Shown here piece after piece: positions 1-5,503 of a stretch of DNA of 5,879 nt. A program made the position numbers and the translations under genes. Below the pieces are notes generated by a model. It had not been told where the DNA came from. It ran no database searches and was given only the letters and a program-made list of their open reading frames with translations. Every line of letters begins with the position of its first letter. Within the stretch, counting starts at the first letter, position 1. The stretch is from Rhodospirillaceae bacterium (GTDB lineage Bacteria > Pseudomonadota > Alphaproteobacteria > UBA8366 > GCA-2717185): positions 1 through 5,879 of the forward strand of contig JAPPPC010000139.1 in assembly GCA_028817685.1 (NCBI GenBank), given 5' to 3'.

Positions 1-1038
1 CTTCAACGTAACGTCACCATCAAGAAACGCTGCGGCGAGGCAATACCCCATGCAGAACTTCGCTTCCAAGCCGTTCGTCGCAACGTTATAGACCATCGGC
101 TCAAAGTGCATTGGCGTCACGCCGACGCGGATATCTTCGATACGGTCCAACCTGCCCTCTAGCTGCTCTCGGATACGGATCGACGCCTCGATCGGCGGAT
201 GAGCTGCGCCGCAGGCCGGATAGGGCTTCAGGCCAAGACCGAACTCTGTCAGGATTTCCAACGGGTCCCCCCAAGTATCGAAATGCGGGGCGTCTATATC
301 GCTGTGATGGTTGAACACTTCGGCGAAACCGTACGCATTCTCGAGCACATCGATGCTCGCCGTCACGCCCTCGCGGGCCATGAGTGCAGCCAGCACACCA
401 TTGCGCGCCGCGTATCCCGCGTGCAGCGGTTTTGTCATCGTCCCAAAATTAGCCCGCAAGCCGCTCGCCGCGGAGGCTGCCATACCTAACGCCATGGCAA
501 ACGGTTCCGCCTCCAGCCGCAACATCGAAGCTGCCGCGGCAGCAGCCCCGAGCGTGCCGAAGGTCGCTGAAGCGTGCCAGCCGTTCTTGTAGTGTGCCGT
601 GTTCAGCGCGCGTCCCAGCTTGCTGACCATCTCAATTCCCAGGATATAGGCGGTCAGCGCGTCGCGACCGGACGCCTGCGAGATTCGCGCCGTCGCCAAA
701 ATGGCCGGGACCAGGGATGCACCAGGATGGGCATAGGCCGGATGGGTGACGTCGTCATAATCGATCGCATGCGCCAGGGTGCCGTTGTAGAGCGCGCTGT
801 CGTGGGGCGCCGCCATCCGGTCCGCGGCGGCGAGCGGTGCGGCGGGGAGTCCCGGTCGATCACCTCCGTCTGCGACGATACGGCCCAGCATCCCAGCAAC
901 CGGTTCGTTCGCCCCCGCAATCATGCAACCAAGCAGATCGGTGATCGCATCGATCGCCATCGACCGCGCACGCTCGGGAAACGCCGCTTCTCGATGCGCC
1001 AACGCGAGAGCGACAAAATCGTGGGTCGCGCCATTCAT
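1..1038 (-). CDS. MmgE/PrpD family protein, partial (C-terminus beyond left edge)
   Basis: This is a member of the 2-methylcitrate dehydratase (PrpD) / MmgE superfamily, cytosolic enzymes that dehydrate, decarboxylate or isomerise small di- and tricarboxylates. I translated one uninterrupted minus-strand frame of 346 codons from ATG at 1038 to the window edge. Family hallmarks are visible: LYNGTLAHAIDYDDVTHP (residues 83-100), NGWHASATFGTLGAA (152-166), TKPLHAGYAARNGVLAALMA (202-221) and LKPYPACGAAHPPIEA (270-285). Members usually run to about 450 residues, so roughly the last 100 are missing here. The start fits the family N-terminus; only a weak GAGA purine run precedes it, and an in-frame TAG lies just upstream. 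The next gene to the right is divergent. The family is certain, but the substrate is not: the superfamily also holds cis-aconitate decarboxylases and many uncharacterised catabolic members, and no methylcitrate-cycle genes such as prpB or prpC are visible. Confidence 0.93.
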   Translation of the reverse strand, partial: MNGATHDFVALALAHREAAFPERARSMAIDAITDLLGCMIAGANEPVAGMLGRIVADGGDRPGLPAAPLAAADRMAAPHDSALYNGTLAHAIDYDDVTHPAYAHPGASLVPAILATARISQASGRDALTAYILGIEMVSKLGRALNTAHYKNGWHASATFGTLGAAAAAASMLRLEAEPFAMALGMAASAASGLRANFGTMTKPLHAGYAARNGVLAALMAREGVTASIDVLENAYGFAEVFNHHSDIDAPHFDTWGDPLEILTEFGLGLKPYPACGAAHPPIEASIRIREQLEGRLDRIEDIRVGVTPMHFEPMVYNVATNGLEAKFCMGYCLAAAFLDGDVTLK

Positions 1039-1098
1039 GATTCTCGTGCCCAACTATGCCGTTTAACGAAAATGAACGCTAACGCGCGCTCGAAACCG

Positions 1099-1128
1099 TC
1101 GCAAGCCAGCGGCACGTGCTGATAGAAT
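1099..1128 (+). promoter_or_regulatory. Tentative promoter for the ABM gene, with a GCACGTGC palindrome
   Basis: In the 141-base divergent spacer, TAGAAT (1123-1128) resembles a sigma-70 -10 box. TCGCAA (1099-1104), 18 bases upstream, is only a poor -35 match. The 8-base palindrome GCACGTGC (1112-1119) sits in the spacer between the two, where an operator could lie. The position suits a leader of about 45 bases before the start at 1180. This is pattern matching only; no clear promoter was found for the divergent MmgE/PrpD gene. Confidence 0.22.
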
Positions 1129-1179
1129 GTACGCCATTCAGCCGAAACTAAGGCGATCCAGACACCAGGGGAAAAGCGC

Positions 1180-1476
1180 ATGTATGTCATTACCGTCGTC
1201 TTCAACGTCAAAGCCGAGCATGCCGATGCCTTTGCATCTGCGATGACGGAAAACGCACGCGAGTCTCTGGAAACCGAACCGGGGTGTCATCAGTTCGATG
1301 TAGCGTTTGCGCCGGACGACCCGACGACCTGCTTCCTCTACGAACTCTATACCGACAAGGCGGCCTTTGAAGAACATCTGGCTGCGCCGCATTTCAAGAG
1401 TTTCGACGCAACGGTTACGCCCTGGTTGGGCGGGAAAAGTGTCCAGGCGTACGAACGCGCATGGCCGGCTGACTAA
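1180..1476 (+). CDS. ABM-domain small monooxygenase-like protein (YgiN/LsrG type)
   Basis: This 98-residue protein has the single-domain antibiotic-biosynthesis-monooxygenase fold, a dimeric ferredoxin-like alpha/beta barrel. Family members act as quinol monooxygenases, autoinducer-2 phosphate isomerases (LsrG) or cofactor-free oxygenases in the cytosol. The order of elements fits: first strand YVITVVFNVKAEH (2-14), first helix AFASAMTENARESLETEPGC (17-36), the strand CHQFDVAF (36-43), FLYELYTDKAAFEEHLAAPH (52-71) with the characteristic E..Y.....F..H pattern, and a C-terminal strand. The length is normal for the family. The start is well set: AGGGGA (1167-1172) lies 7 bases before the ATG. 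Its stop overlaps the stop of the convergent transporter gene. No substrate can be assigned, and it may be a general quinone or aldehyde detoxification enzyme. The fold is confident, the reaction is not. Confidence 0.88.
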   Translation: MYVITVVFNVKAEHADAFASAMTENARESLETEPGCHQFDVAFAPDDPTTCFLYELYTDKAAFEEHLAAPHFKSFDATVTPWLGGKSVQAYERAWPAD

Positions 1477-2987
1477 GAGCGCACCTTCTTTAGCAAAAAA
1501 ACAAAGGGCACGCCCGCCACGGCGACGGCGACCAGGAAAGTAAACGCGTTCAGATAGGCGATGGTTTCCGCCTGCGCGACCACCAATTTGCGCAGGGTCT
1601 CAAGGCCGGCCACGGAGTCCAAGCCCCAGAAAGCGCTCGAGCGGTACAAACGCAGCGCCTCGCTGAAGGGGTGGATGTAGTCGCGCAGCTCGACGTAATT
1701 AACCTGCGAAGACCGCACCAGGATCGCGACGATCACCGACGTCCCGCAACTTGCGCCGATTGCCCGGATAAGCGCGAACAAGGCTGCGCCCTCCGTCCGC
1801 AAATACGGCATCAACGTCGAAAAGGTCACGGTCGTCAGCGTCACCCACATCACACCCATCCCGAAACCGCTGACCAAGGTCACCCAGATGATATCGAAGG
1901 GCGACACCTCCGCCGTCCAGTCGGTCATGTAGAAACTCGCCACGCCGACACAGACAAGGCCGAGCAGGATGAGGAATTTAGGTGGAACACGGTCGGCCAG
2001 GAAGCCGCTCATCATCATCGCGATCATCGTTCCGATTCCGCGCACCGAGACGATCCAGCCGGCGGCCAAGACCGGATAGTCCTGAACGTTCTGCAGGAAC
2101 AACGGCAGGATAAACAAGCTAGAGAAGACCGCGATCCCGAAGACGAAAATCAAGCAAGAGCCGACAACGAAGTTCCGATCCCTGAAAATTGCAAGATTCA
2201 CGTAAGGCTTGTCGTATGTGAGGCAATGAACCACGAAAATGTAGAAGGCGAGAACGGCCAGAATCGCTTCCAACACGATCTCCGGCGATTCGAACCAGTC
2301 CTGGCGCTCACCGCGATCTAGCATCAACTGAATACAAACGACGCCAATGATCAACGAGATTACACCGATCCAGTCGAGGTTCTGCCTTTCCCGGTCCGCG
2401 TCGGGCAAGGTGAGGAGCACGCCAACGAAGGCCAGGAGACCCATCGGCACATTCAGGAAGAACAGATAGCGCCAGTCGTACCACTCGGTCAGCAACGCGC
2501 CAACGGTGGGGCCGATCACCGGGCCCAAAATCATCCCCATCGACCAAATACTCATCGCGAACCCATGCCGCCGGCGCGGATAGGTGTCGAGCATGATCGC
2601 CTGCGATATAGGTAGCAACGGCGCGCTGACAAAACCCTGCAGCGCCCGCATAATCACCAGCTCGTTAAAGCCGGTCGCAGTTCCGCAAAGCAACGACGTC
2701 ACCGTGAACCCGACGATCGATGCCAGGAATAACTGCCGCCGCCCGATGCGGTTAGCCATCCAGCCGGTGAGCACCGTGCCCACCGCGCTGGCGACGACAA
2801 AAGTCGTGATGATCCAACCGATTTGATCCGGGCTCGCCGACAAATTGCCCTGCATATTCGGCAACGCGACGTAGGCCGTGCTCATATTCAAGGCGTGTAG
2901 CAGAGACGCCATCAACACGGGCACCGTGATGATGATCAGTTCAGCGGTCGTAAAAGTCCCTTGCGCCGATTTGTTAATGATCCGCAA
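1473..2987 (-). CDS. DHA2-family MFS transporter, EmrB/QacA type (14 TM), TTG start
   Basis: This 504-residue inner-membrane protein is an MFS proton-coupled exporter of the drug:H+ antiporter-2 (EmrB/QacA) group, likely pumping out drugs, toxic organic compounds or metabolites. Hydrophobic segments begin near residue 16 and repeat to the C-terminus, consistent with 14 helices. Motif A is GWMANRIGRRQ (75-85), motif C in TM5 is GMILGPVIGPTVGALL (151-166), and LDWIGVISLIIG (204-215) is a DHA2 hallmark between the halves. A loop at about 425-475 before the last helix matches the large periplasmic loop of DHA2 proteins. In TM1 the family's usual acidic residue before the ..VALP motif is Asn34 (LNMSTAYVALP). 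The start is TTG: GAGGA (2994-2998) sits 6 bases before it, an in-frame TGA lies just upstream, and the next in-frame ATG (Met26) falls inside TM1. No HlyD/EmrA adaptor gene adjoins, so it may work alone or with a distant partner. Confidence 0.93.
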   Translation of the reverse strand: MRIINKSAQGTFTTAELIIITVPVLMASLLHALNMSTAYVALPNMQGNLSASPDQIGWIITTFVVASAVGTVLTGWMANRIGRRQLFLASIVGFTVTSLLCGTATGFNELVIMRALQGFVSAPLLPISQAIMLDTYPRRRHGFAMSIWSMGMILGPVIGPTVGALLTEWYDWRYLFFLNVPMGLLAFVGVLLTLPDADRERQNLDWIGVISLIIGVVCIQLMLDRGERQDWFESPEIVLEAILAVLAFYIFVVHCLTYDKPYVNLAIFRDRNFVVGSCLIFVFGIAVFSSLFILPLFLQNVQDYPVLAAGWIVSVRGIGTMIAMMMSGFLADRVPPKFLILLGLVCVGVASFYMTDWTAEVSPFDIIWVTLVSGFGMGVMWVTLTTVTFSTLMPYLRTEGAALFALIRAIGASCGTSVIVAILVRSSQVNYVELRDYIHPFSEALRLYRSSAFWGLDSVAGLETLRKLVVAQAETIAYLNAFTFLVAVAVAGVPFVFLLKKVRS

Positions 2988-2993
2988 GCGTGG

Positions 2994-2998
2994 TCCTC
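2994..2998 (-). promoter_or_regulatory. Shine-Dalgarno GAGGA fixing the TTG start of the MFS gene
   Basis: GAGGA on the minus strand lies 6 bases before TTG (2985-2987). A TGA in the same frame at 2997-2999 rules out an upstream extension, and an ATG at 2998-3000 is out of frame. This site therefore decides the non-ATG start of the transporter. Confidence 0.75.
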
Positions 2999-3052
2999 AT
3001 AGTCGACAATTTACGCTGCGGGAGCGTCTGGGCCGGCCGATATGGCGATTGG

Positions 3053-3070
3053 GCCGGGCAAACGCCCGGC
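3053..3070. repeat. Perfect 7-bp inverted repeat (GC hairpin) in the MFS leader
   Basis: GCCGGGC (3053-3059), a 4-base loop AAAC (3060-3063), and GCCCGGC (3064-3070) pair perfectly. On the minus-strand transcript this hairpin would lie about 65 bases before the transporter start. No T-run follows on either strand, so it is not a standard intrinsic terminator. It could be a stabilising or attenuating leader structure, or a protein-binding palindrome. The GC-rich stretch also holds GGCCGGCC (3031-3038) and GTCGCGAC (3073-3080). Confidence 0.5.
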
Positions 3071-3080
3071 GCGTCGCGAC

Positions 3081-3107
3081 CCTATATAAATTTTCGCTGC
3101 AGTGCAA
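3081..3107 (-). promoter_or_regulatory. Possible promoter of the MFS transporter gene
   Basis: In a local AT-rich patch, the minus strand reads TTGCAC (3102-3107) as a -35-like box, followed by TATATAGG (3081-3088) as a -10-like region. TATAGG gives a 15-base spacer, which is shorter than ideal. Transcription from here would give a leader of roughly 85-95 bases containing the GC hairpin. The support is base composition and position only. Confidence 0.3.
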
Positions 3108-3157
3108 AATGACATCGAAGCCTAAAAATTGCTCAGAGTTTCTTATTTTTCCTGCAG

Positions 3158-3436
3158 AACAATGGTCTACGCAAAATCGAGGCAATTAATCCCGATATCC
3201 TAGCGACCGGGCACCGCCCGCATGTCGTCACGGCAGATGTCATAGCGAACCACGGCTATATTTGAGTCTTCTATAACGGTGTATTGAGCGGCCTGCGCAA
3301 AGGCGAAACTTTGGAATCCCTCAAAGCCAACCTGACCCTGGACGCATACAAGGATTGGGGCCGCTACAAGGAATGGCGGCCGCTCAATATCGAGGGCGTT
3401 TACAACCGGGTTCAGCTTCAGCGCCGCGCCCAATAG
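3158..3436 (+). pseudogene. Decayed C-terminal remnant of an MBL-fold metallo-hydrolase
   Basis: The plus frame ending at TAG 3434-3436 reads as the C-terminal part of a metallo-beta-lactamase-fold hydrolase. The segment LRKIEAINPDILATGHRPHV (3167-3226) matches the stretch around the last metal-binding His, where the family usually has GHG; here it is GHR. After a TGA codon in frame at 3263-3265 it continues as VFYNGVLSGLRKGETLESLK (3266-3325), then LTLDAYKDWGRYKEWRPLN (3332-3388) and IEGVYNRVQLQRRAQ (3389-3433), a tail typical of these proteins. The N-terminal domain with the HxHxDH metal site is absent: upstream the frame reads through low-complexity AT-rich sequence to a stop at 3110-3112. 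The left boundary is approximate. TGA is a normal stop here, since the neighbouring aminotransferase ends with it. This appears to be a truncated, nonsense-mutated relic whose stop is three bases from that convergent gene. It was recognised by motif recall, not by search. Confidence 0.75.
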
Positions 3437-3439
3437 GGG

Positions 3440-4726
3440 TCAAGCCGCGGCGCGCAATTCCTCCAACGCGTCGGCGACGGCATCCAGCGTCAGCTTGATG
3501 TCGTCGTCGGTATGCGCCCAGCAGACATAGAACTTGCTATCGCCCTTGAAGACGCCGCGTTGCCGGATCAACTGGTTGAACCGCAGCGTCTTCTCGCGAT
3601 CGCCGGCGACCATGGAGCGATAGTCGCGCACCTCGCCGTCGGTGAAGAACACATCGAAAAGCGGGGCCTCTCCGAAAATCTTGGCCGGCGTTCCCGTCTT
3701 CGCGAACAGTTCGGTCATACCATCGATCAACGCCTGTCCGTTGCCGTGAATCTTTTCGTAGGCGCCGGGCTGCTTCAACACATTCAAAGTTGCGAGGCCA
3801 GCCGCCGCCGCGACAGGATTGCCGCTAAGCGTGCCGATCTGAGTCAGGAACTCGTTCTCCGCGACCTTGGCCTTGTCGAAGTGCGCCATGTACTCATCGC
3901 GGCCGCCGATGGCGGAGAGCGGAAAACCGCCGCCGATGATCTTGCCCATCGCGCAAAGGTCGGGCACGACGCCGTAATATTCCTGAGCGCCGCCGTAGGC
4001 GAGTCGGAAACAGGTGACGACTTCGTCGAAAATCAAGGCGATACCGACTTCCTGTGTCACCTCGCGCAGCGCTTCGAGGAAGCCCGGTTCCGGCTTGATC
4101 AGCCGTTGGAACGGCTCCACGATGACTCCCGCCAACTCGTCCTTATGCTCGCGGATCAGGCTGACCGCCGTTTCGGTGTCGTTGAACGGCGCGATAAGGA
4201 CCTCGTCGCGCACACGCTGCGGAATACCCGGCGTGTCCGGCGTCGCCTGCGGGAAGTTCCCCGGACGCGCCGGGGCCATACTCATCAGCGCATAGTCGCT
4301 CATCCCATGGAAACCGCCCTCGAATTTGAGGATCTTGTCGCGGCCATGATGCGCGCGGGCGACGCGCATGGCGTAGAAGGTCGCCTCCGAGCCGCTGCTC
4401 ATGAACCGAACCTTGTCCGCACAGGCCATCGCGTCGACGATCGCTTCAGCAAGCAAAATACCGTGCTCATTGTTGGCAAAAAACGTTGTGCCGTTCGGAA
4501 TCTGCGCCTGAACCGCGGCCAAGACGTCGGGATGCCCGTGACCGATCAGCATCGGGCCGGACCCCAGCAGGTAGTCGACATACTCGTTGCCGCTGACATC
4601 CCAGACGTGCCCGGCCTTGCCTTCCCGGATCACCACGTCAAAAGCCAGATTGCCAAACCCGCCGGCCGGAAGCACGGCGCGCGCCTTCTCCATCAAGGCC
4701 GTTTCCGTGTCGCTGCTTATCGTCAT
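3440..4726 (-). CDS. Class III PLP-dependent aminotransferase, glutamate-1-semialdehyde-aminomutase-like
   Basis: This 428-residue cytosolic fold-type I aminotransferase (class III, ornithine/GSAM-like group) uses pyridoxal phosphate to move an amino group between an amino donor and a keto acid or aldehyde. Visible elements are: SSGSEAT (110-116), the phosphate-binding loop; GGFHG (137-141), which stacks on the cofactor; VEPFQR (203-208); IFDEVVTCFR (232-241) with the PLP-binding Asp234; GGAQEYYGVVPDL (245-257); GKIIGGGFPLSAIGGR (261-276) with Schiff-base Lys262; and GTLSGNP (298-304). Length is full for the family. GAAGGG (4735-4740) lies 8 bases before the ATG. It resembles HemL in the centre but has AGGFGNLAFD (21-30) where HemL has a GGVNSPVR-type motif, so a heme role is unlikely. 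An oddity is Cys239 in VVTCF, where Gly is usual in these enzymes. The substrate is unknown. Confidence 0.92.
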   Translation of the reverse strand: MTISSDTETALMEKARAVLPAGGFGNLAFDVVIREGKAGHVWDVSGNEYVDYLLGSGPMLIGHGHPDVLAAVQAQIPNGTTFFANNEHGILLAEAIVDAMACADKVRFMSSGSEATFYAMRVARAHHGRDKILKFEGGFHGMSDYALMSMAPARPGNFPQATPDTPGIPQRVRDEVLIAPFNDTETAVSLIREHKDELAGVIVEPFQRLIKPEPGFLEALREVTQEVGIALIFDEVVTCFRLAYGGAQEYYGVVPDLCAMGKIIGGGFPLSAIGGRDEYMAHFDKAKVAENEFLTQIGTLSGNPVAAAAGLATLNVLKQPGAYEKIHGNGQALIDGMTELFAKTGTPAKIFGEAPLFDVFFTDGEVRDYRSMVAGDREKTLRFNQLIRQRGVFKGDSKFYVCWAHTDDDIKLTLDAVADALEELRAAA

Positions 4727-4825
4727 CGCCTTTGCCCTTCCATCCCACTGAACACAATGATTGGCGCGAGCCTAGCAGAGGTCCAACGGGGATGCCATTT
4801 GTTGCGCGCTAACGTTCAAGGGCGT

Positions 4826-5023
4826 CTAGTACCTGTTGTTGGAAATAGGTGAGCGGCGCTCCCCCAAGACATGGGCCGGGGAGTCATCCGTCGGCGACTT
4901 GTAAAGTTCCAATTCGTCGACATCCGCTGATAGGCTGAGTACCGCGCCCTGACCCGCACTACCGTGTGGCGTCAACATTACGAAACAACCAAGTATCAAC
5001 AAAATCAGGACACTCAAACGCAT
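4826..5023 (-). CDS. Possible small exported protein with signal peptide (65 aa)
   Basis: I do not recognise this one. From ATG at 5023 it encodes 65 residues. MRLSVLILLILGCFVML (1-17) is an Arg followed by a strongly hydrophobic core, and HGSAG (20-24) offers a signal-peptidase I site after Ala23. LILGC (9-13) is a poor, unusually early lipobox, so a lipoprotein is less likely. The mature part would be about 42 residues, acidic at first (SADVDELELYKSPTDDSP, 32-49) and basic at the end. That stretch vaguely recalls the start of a bacterial SH3-like domain, so it may be a truncated relic. No strong Shine-Dalgarno is seen. A longer reading from TTG at 5056 would put a Trp/Cys-rich tail before the signal and is less natural. 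It lies about 100 bases upstream of, and in the same direction as, the aminotransferase gene. Confidence 0.45.
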   Translation of the reverse strand: MRLSVLILLILGCFVMLTPHGSAGQGAVLSLSADVDELELYKSPTDDSPAHVLGERRSPISNNRY

Positions 5024-5071
5024 GCACGTACCGCCATCAAAGCAAAACCAAGCCAAGGCTGAACATGCCGG

Positions 5072-5077
5072 ATAATA
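5072..5077 (-). promoter_or_regulatory. Possible -10 box upstream of the small exported protein
   Basis: TATTAT on the minus strand differs by one base from the -10 consensus and lies about 48 bases before the ATG at 5023. The hexamer 17 bases upstream (TTCGCG, 5095-5100) is a weak -35. This is a position-based guess, and no regulator site was recognised. Confidence 0.25.
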
Positions 5078-5097
5078 GTCAATAAACGGTTGCGCGC

Positions 5098-5118
5098 GAA
5101 GGTTAACGTGGGACCTTC
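5098..5118. repeat. Short inverted repeat GAAGGT/ACCTTC in the divergent spacer
   Basis: GAAGGT (5098-5103) and ACCTTC (5113-5118) are perfect 6-base arms separated by 9 bases. They lie between the minus-strand small exported protein and the plus-strand membrane protein. The arrangement could be an operator half-site pair for either gene, but arms this short can arise by chance. Confidence 0.3.
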
Positions 5119-5194
5119 AGACACGCTTACCCTTGACCGAAAGGCCAAGTTACGCCATTTGGAGCCCCTCTAAAGTCGATCGGACCCGGAATTC

Positions 5195-5497
5195 ATGAAG
5201 GAACGGATCGAAGCGCTCTGGCGGGGCAACATCCCGCTGGACATCGTATTCTGGCGGTTTGCCGTAATCTACGGGCTGGTTTTGAACGCCGCGACCAGTC
5301 TGCTTTTTATGACATTGTTGGTTAACGACGCGGGCTTGCACTGGCTGATTCCAGCATTTCTGCTGCCGATTCCTTACAATCTGCTCATTATCGTTGCCGT
5401 CTGGCGGAGCGCCGGACGGTACGACGGTCCCCGTCAGTGGGTGGATTGGTCCCGCTTCGCGACCGTGCTTTTGATGGTGGTCCTGACCGCTTCCTAA
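5195..5497 (+). CDS. Small hypothetical membrane protein with FWRF / VWRSAGRY motif
   Basis: This 100-residue protein is predicted to span the inner membrane three times: about 19-42 (after NIPLDIVFWRF), 49-69 (WLIPAFLLPIPYNLLIIVAV) and 87-99. Two features recur in small uncharacterised proteobacterial membrane proteins: an N-terminal W+G.(I/L)PL...FW segment (9-20) and VWRSAGRYDGPRQW (69-82) after the second helix. It may therefore belong to that conserved family, but I know no established function. The start at 5195 is the natural N-terminus, just before the amphipathic KERIEALWRG; the upstream purine stretch (CCGGAA, 5187-5192) is a weak ribosome site. TTGACC (5133-5138) could be a -35 box, but no convincing -10 follows it. 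It ends six bases before the stop of the convergent dehydrogenase gene. Confidence 0.75.
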   Translation: MKERIEALWRGNIPLDIVFWRFAVIYGLVLNAATSLLFMTLLVNDAGLHWLIPAFLLPIPYNLLIIVAVWRSAGRYDGPRQWVDWSRFATVLLMVVLTAS

Positions 5498-5503
5498 AAT
5501 TAC

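Noticed and set aside
574..1122. A 182-codon plus-strand open frame opposite the MmgE/PrpD gene.
   Set aside because: The minus strand carries an unmistakable MmgE/PrpD frame here, and the plus translation is Arg-rich and low in information.
1671..2321. A 216-codon plus-strand open frame inside the transporter gene.
   Set aside because: Its His/Asp/Gln/Arg-rich composition is the antisense of hydrophobic membrane helices and matches no family.
2974..3000. An 8-codon upstream reading frame (MRTTLADH, stop TAA) overlapping the MFS start.
   Set aside because: It has no Shine-Dalgarno of its own, and its ATG AGG merely contains the ribosome site of the transporter.
3263..3265. TGA in the MBL relic as a selenocysteine or recoded codon.
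   Set aside because: TGA serves as a stop in neighbouring genes, the position is not a known catalytic site, and the gene also lacks its N-terminal half.
3440..4726. Naming the aminotransferase hemL.
   Set aside because: The central motifs are similar, but the N-terminal GGVNSPVR-type signature is missing and the context has no heme genes.
3512..4852. A 446-codon open frame on the plus strand opposite the aminotransferase.
   Set aside because: It is antisense to a gene with every catalytic motif, its translation is rich in Arg, Asp and His with no domain pattern, and such long mirrors are expected from GC-biased third positions.
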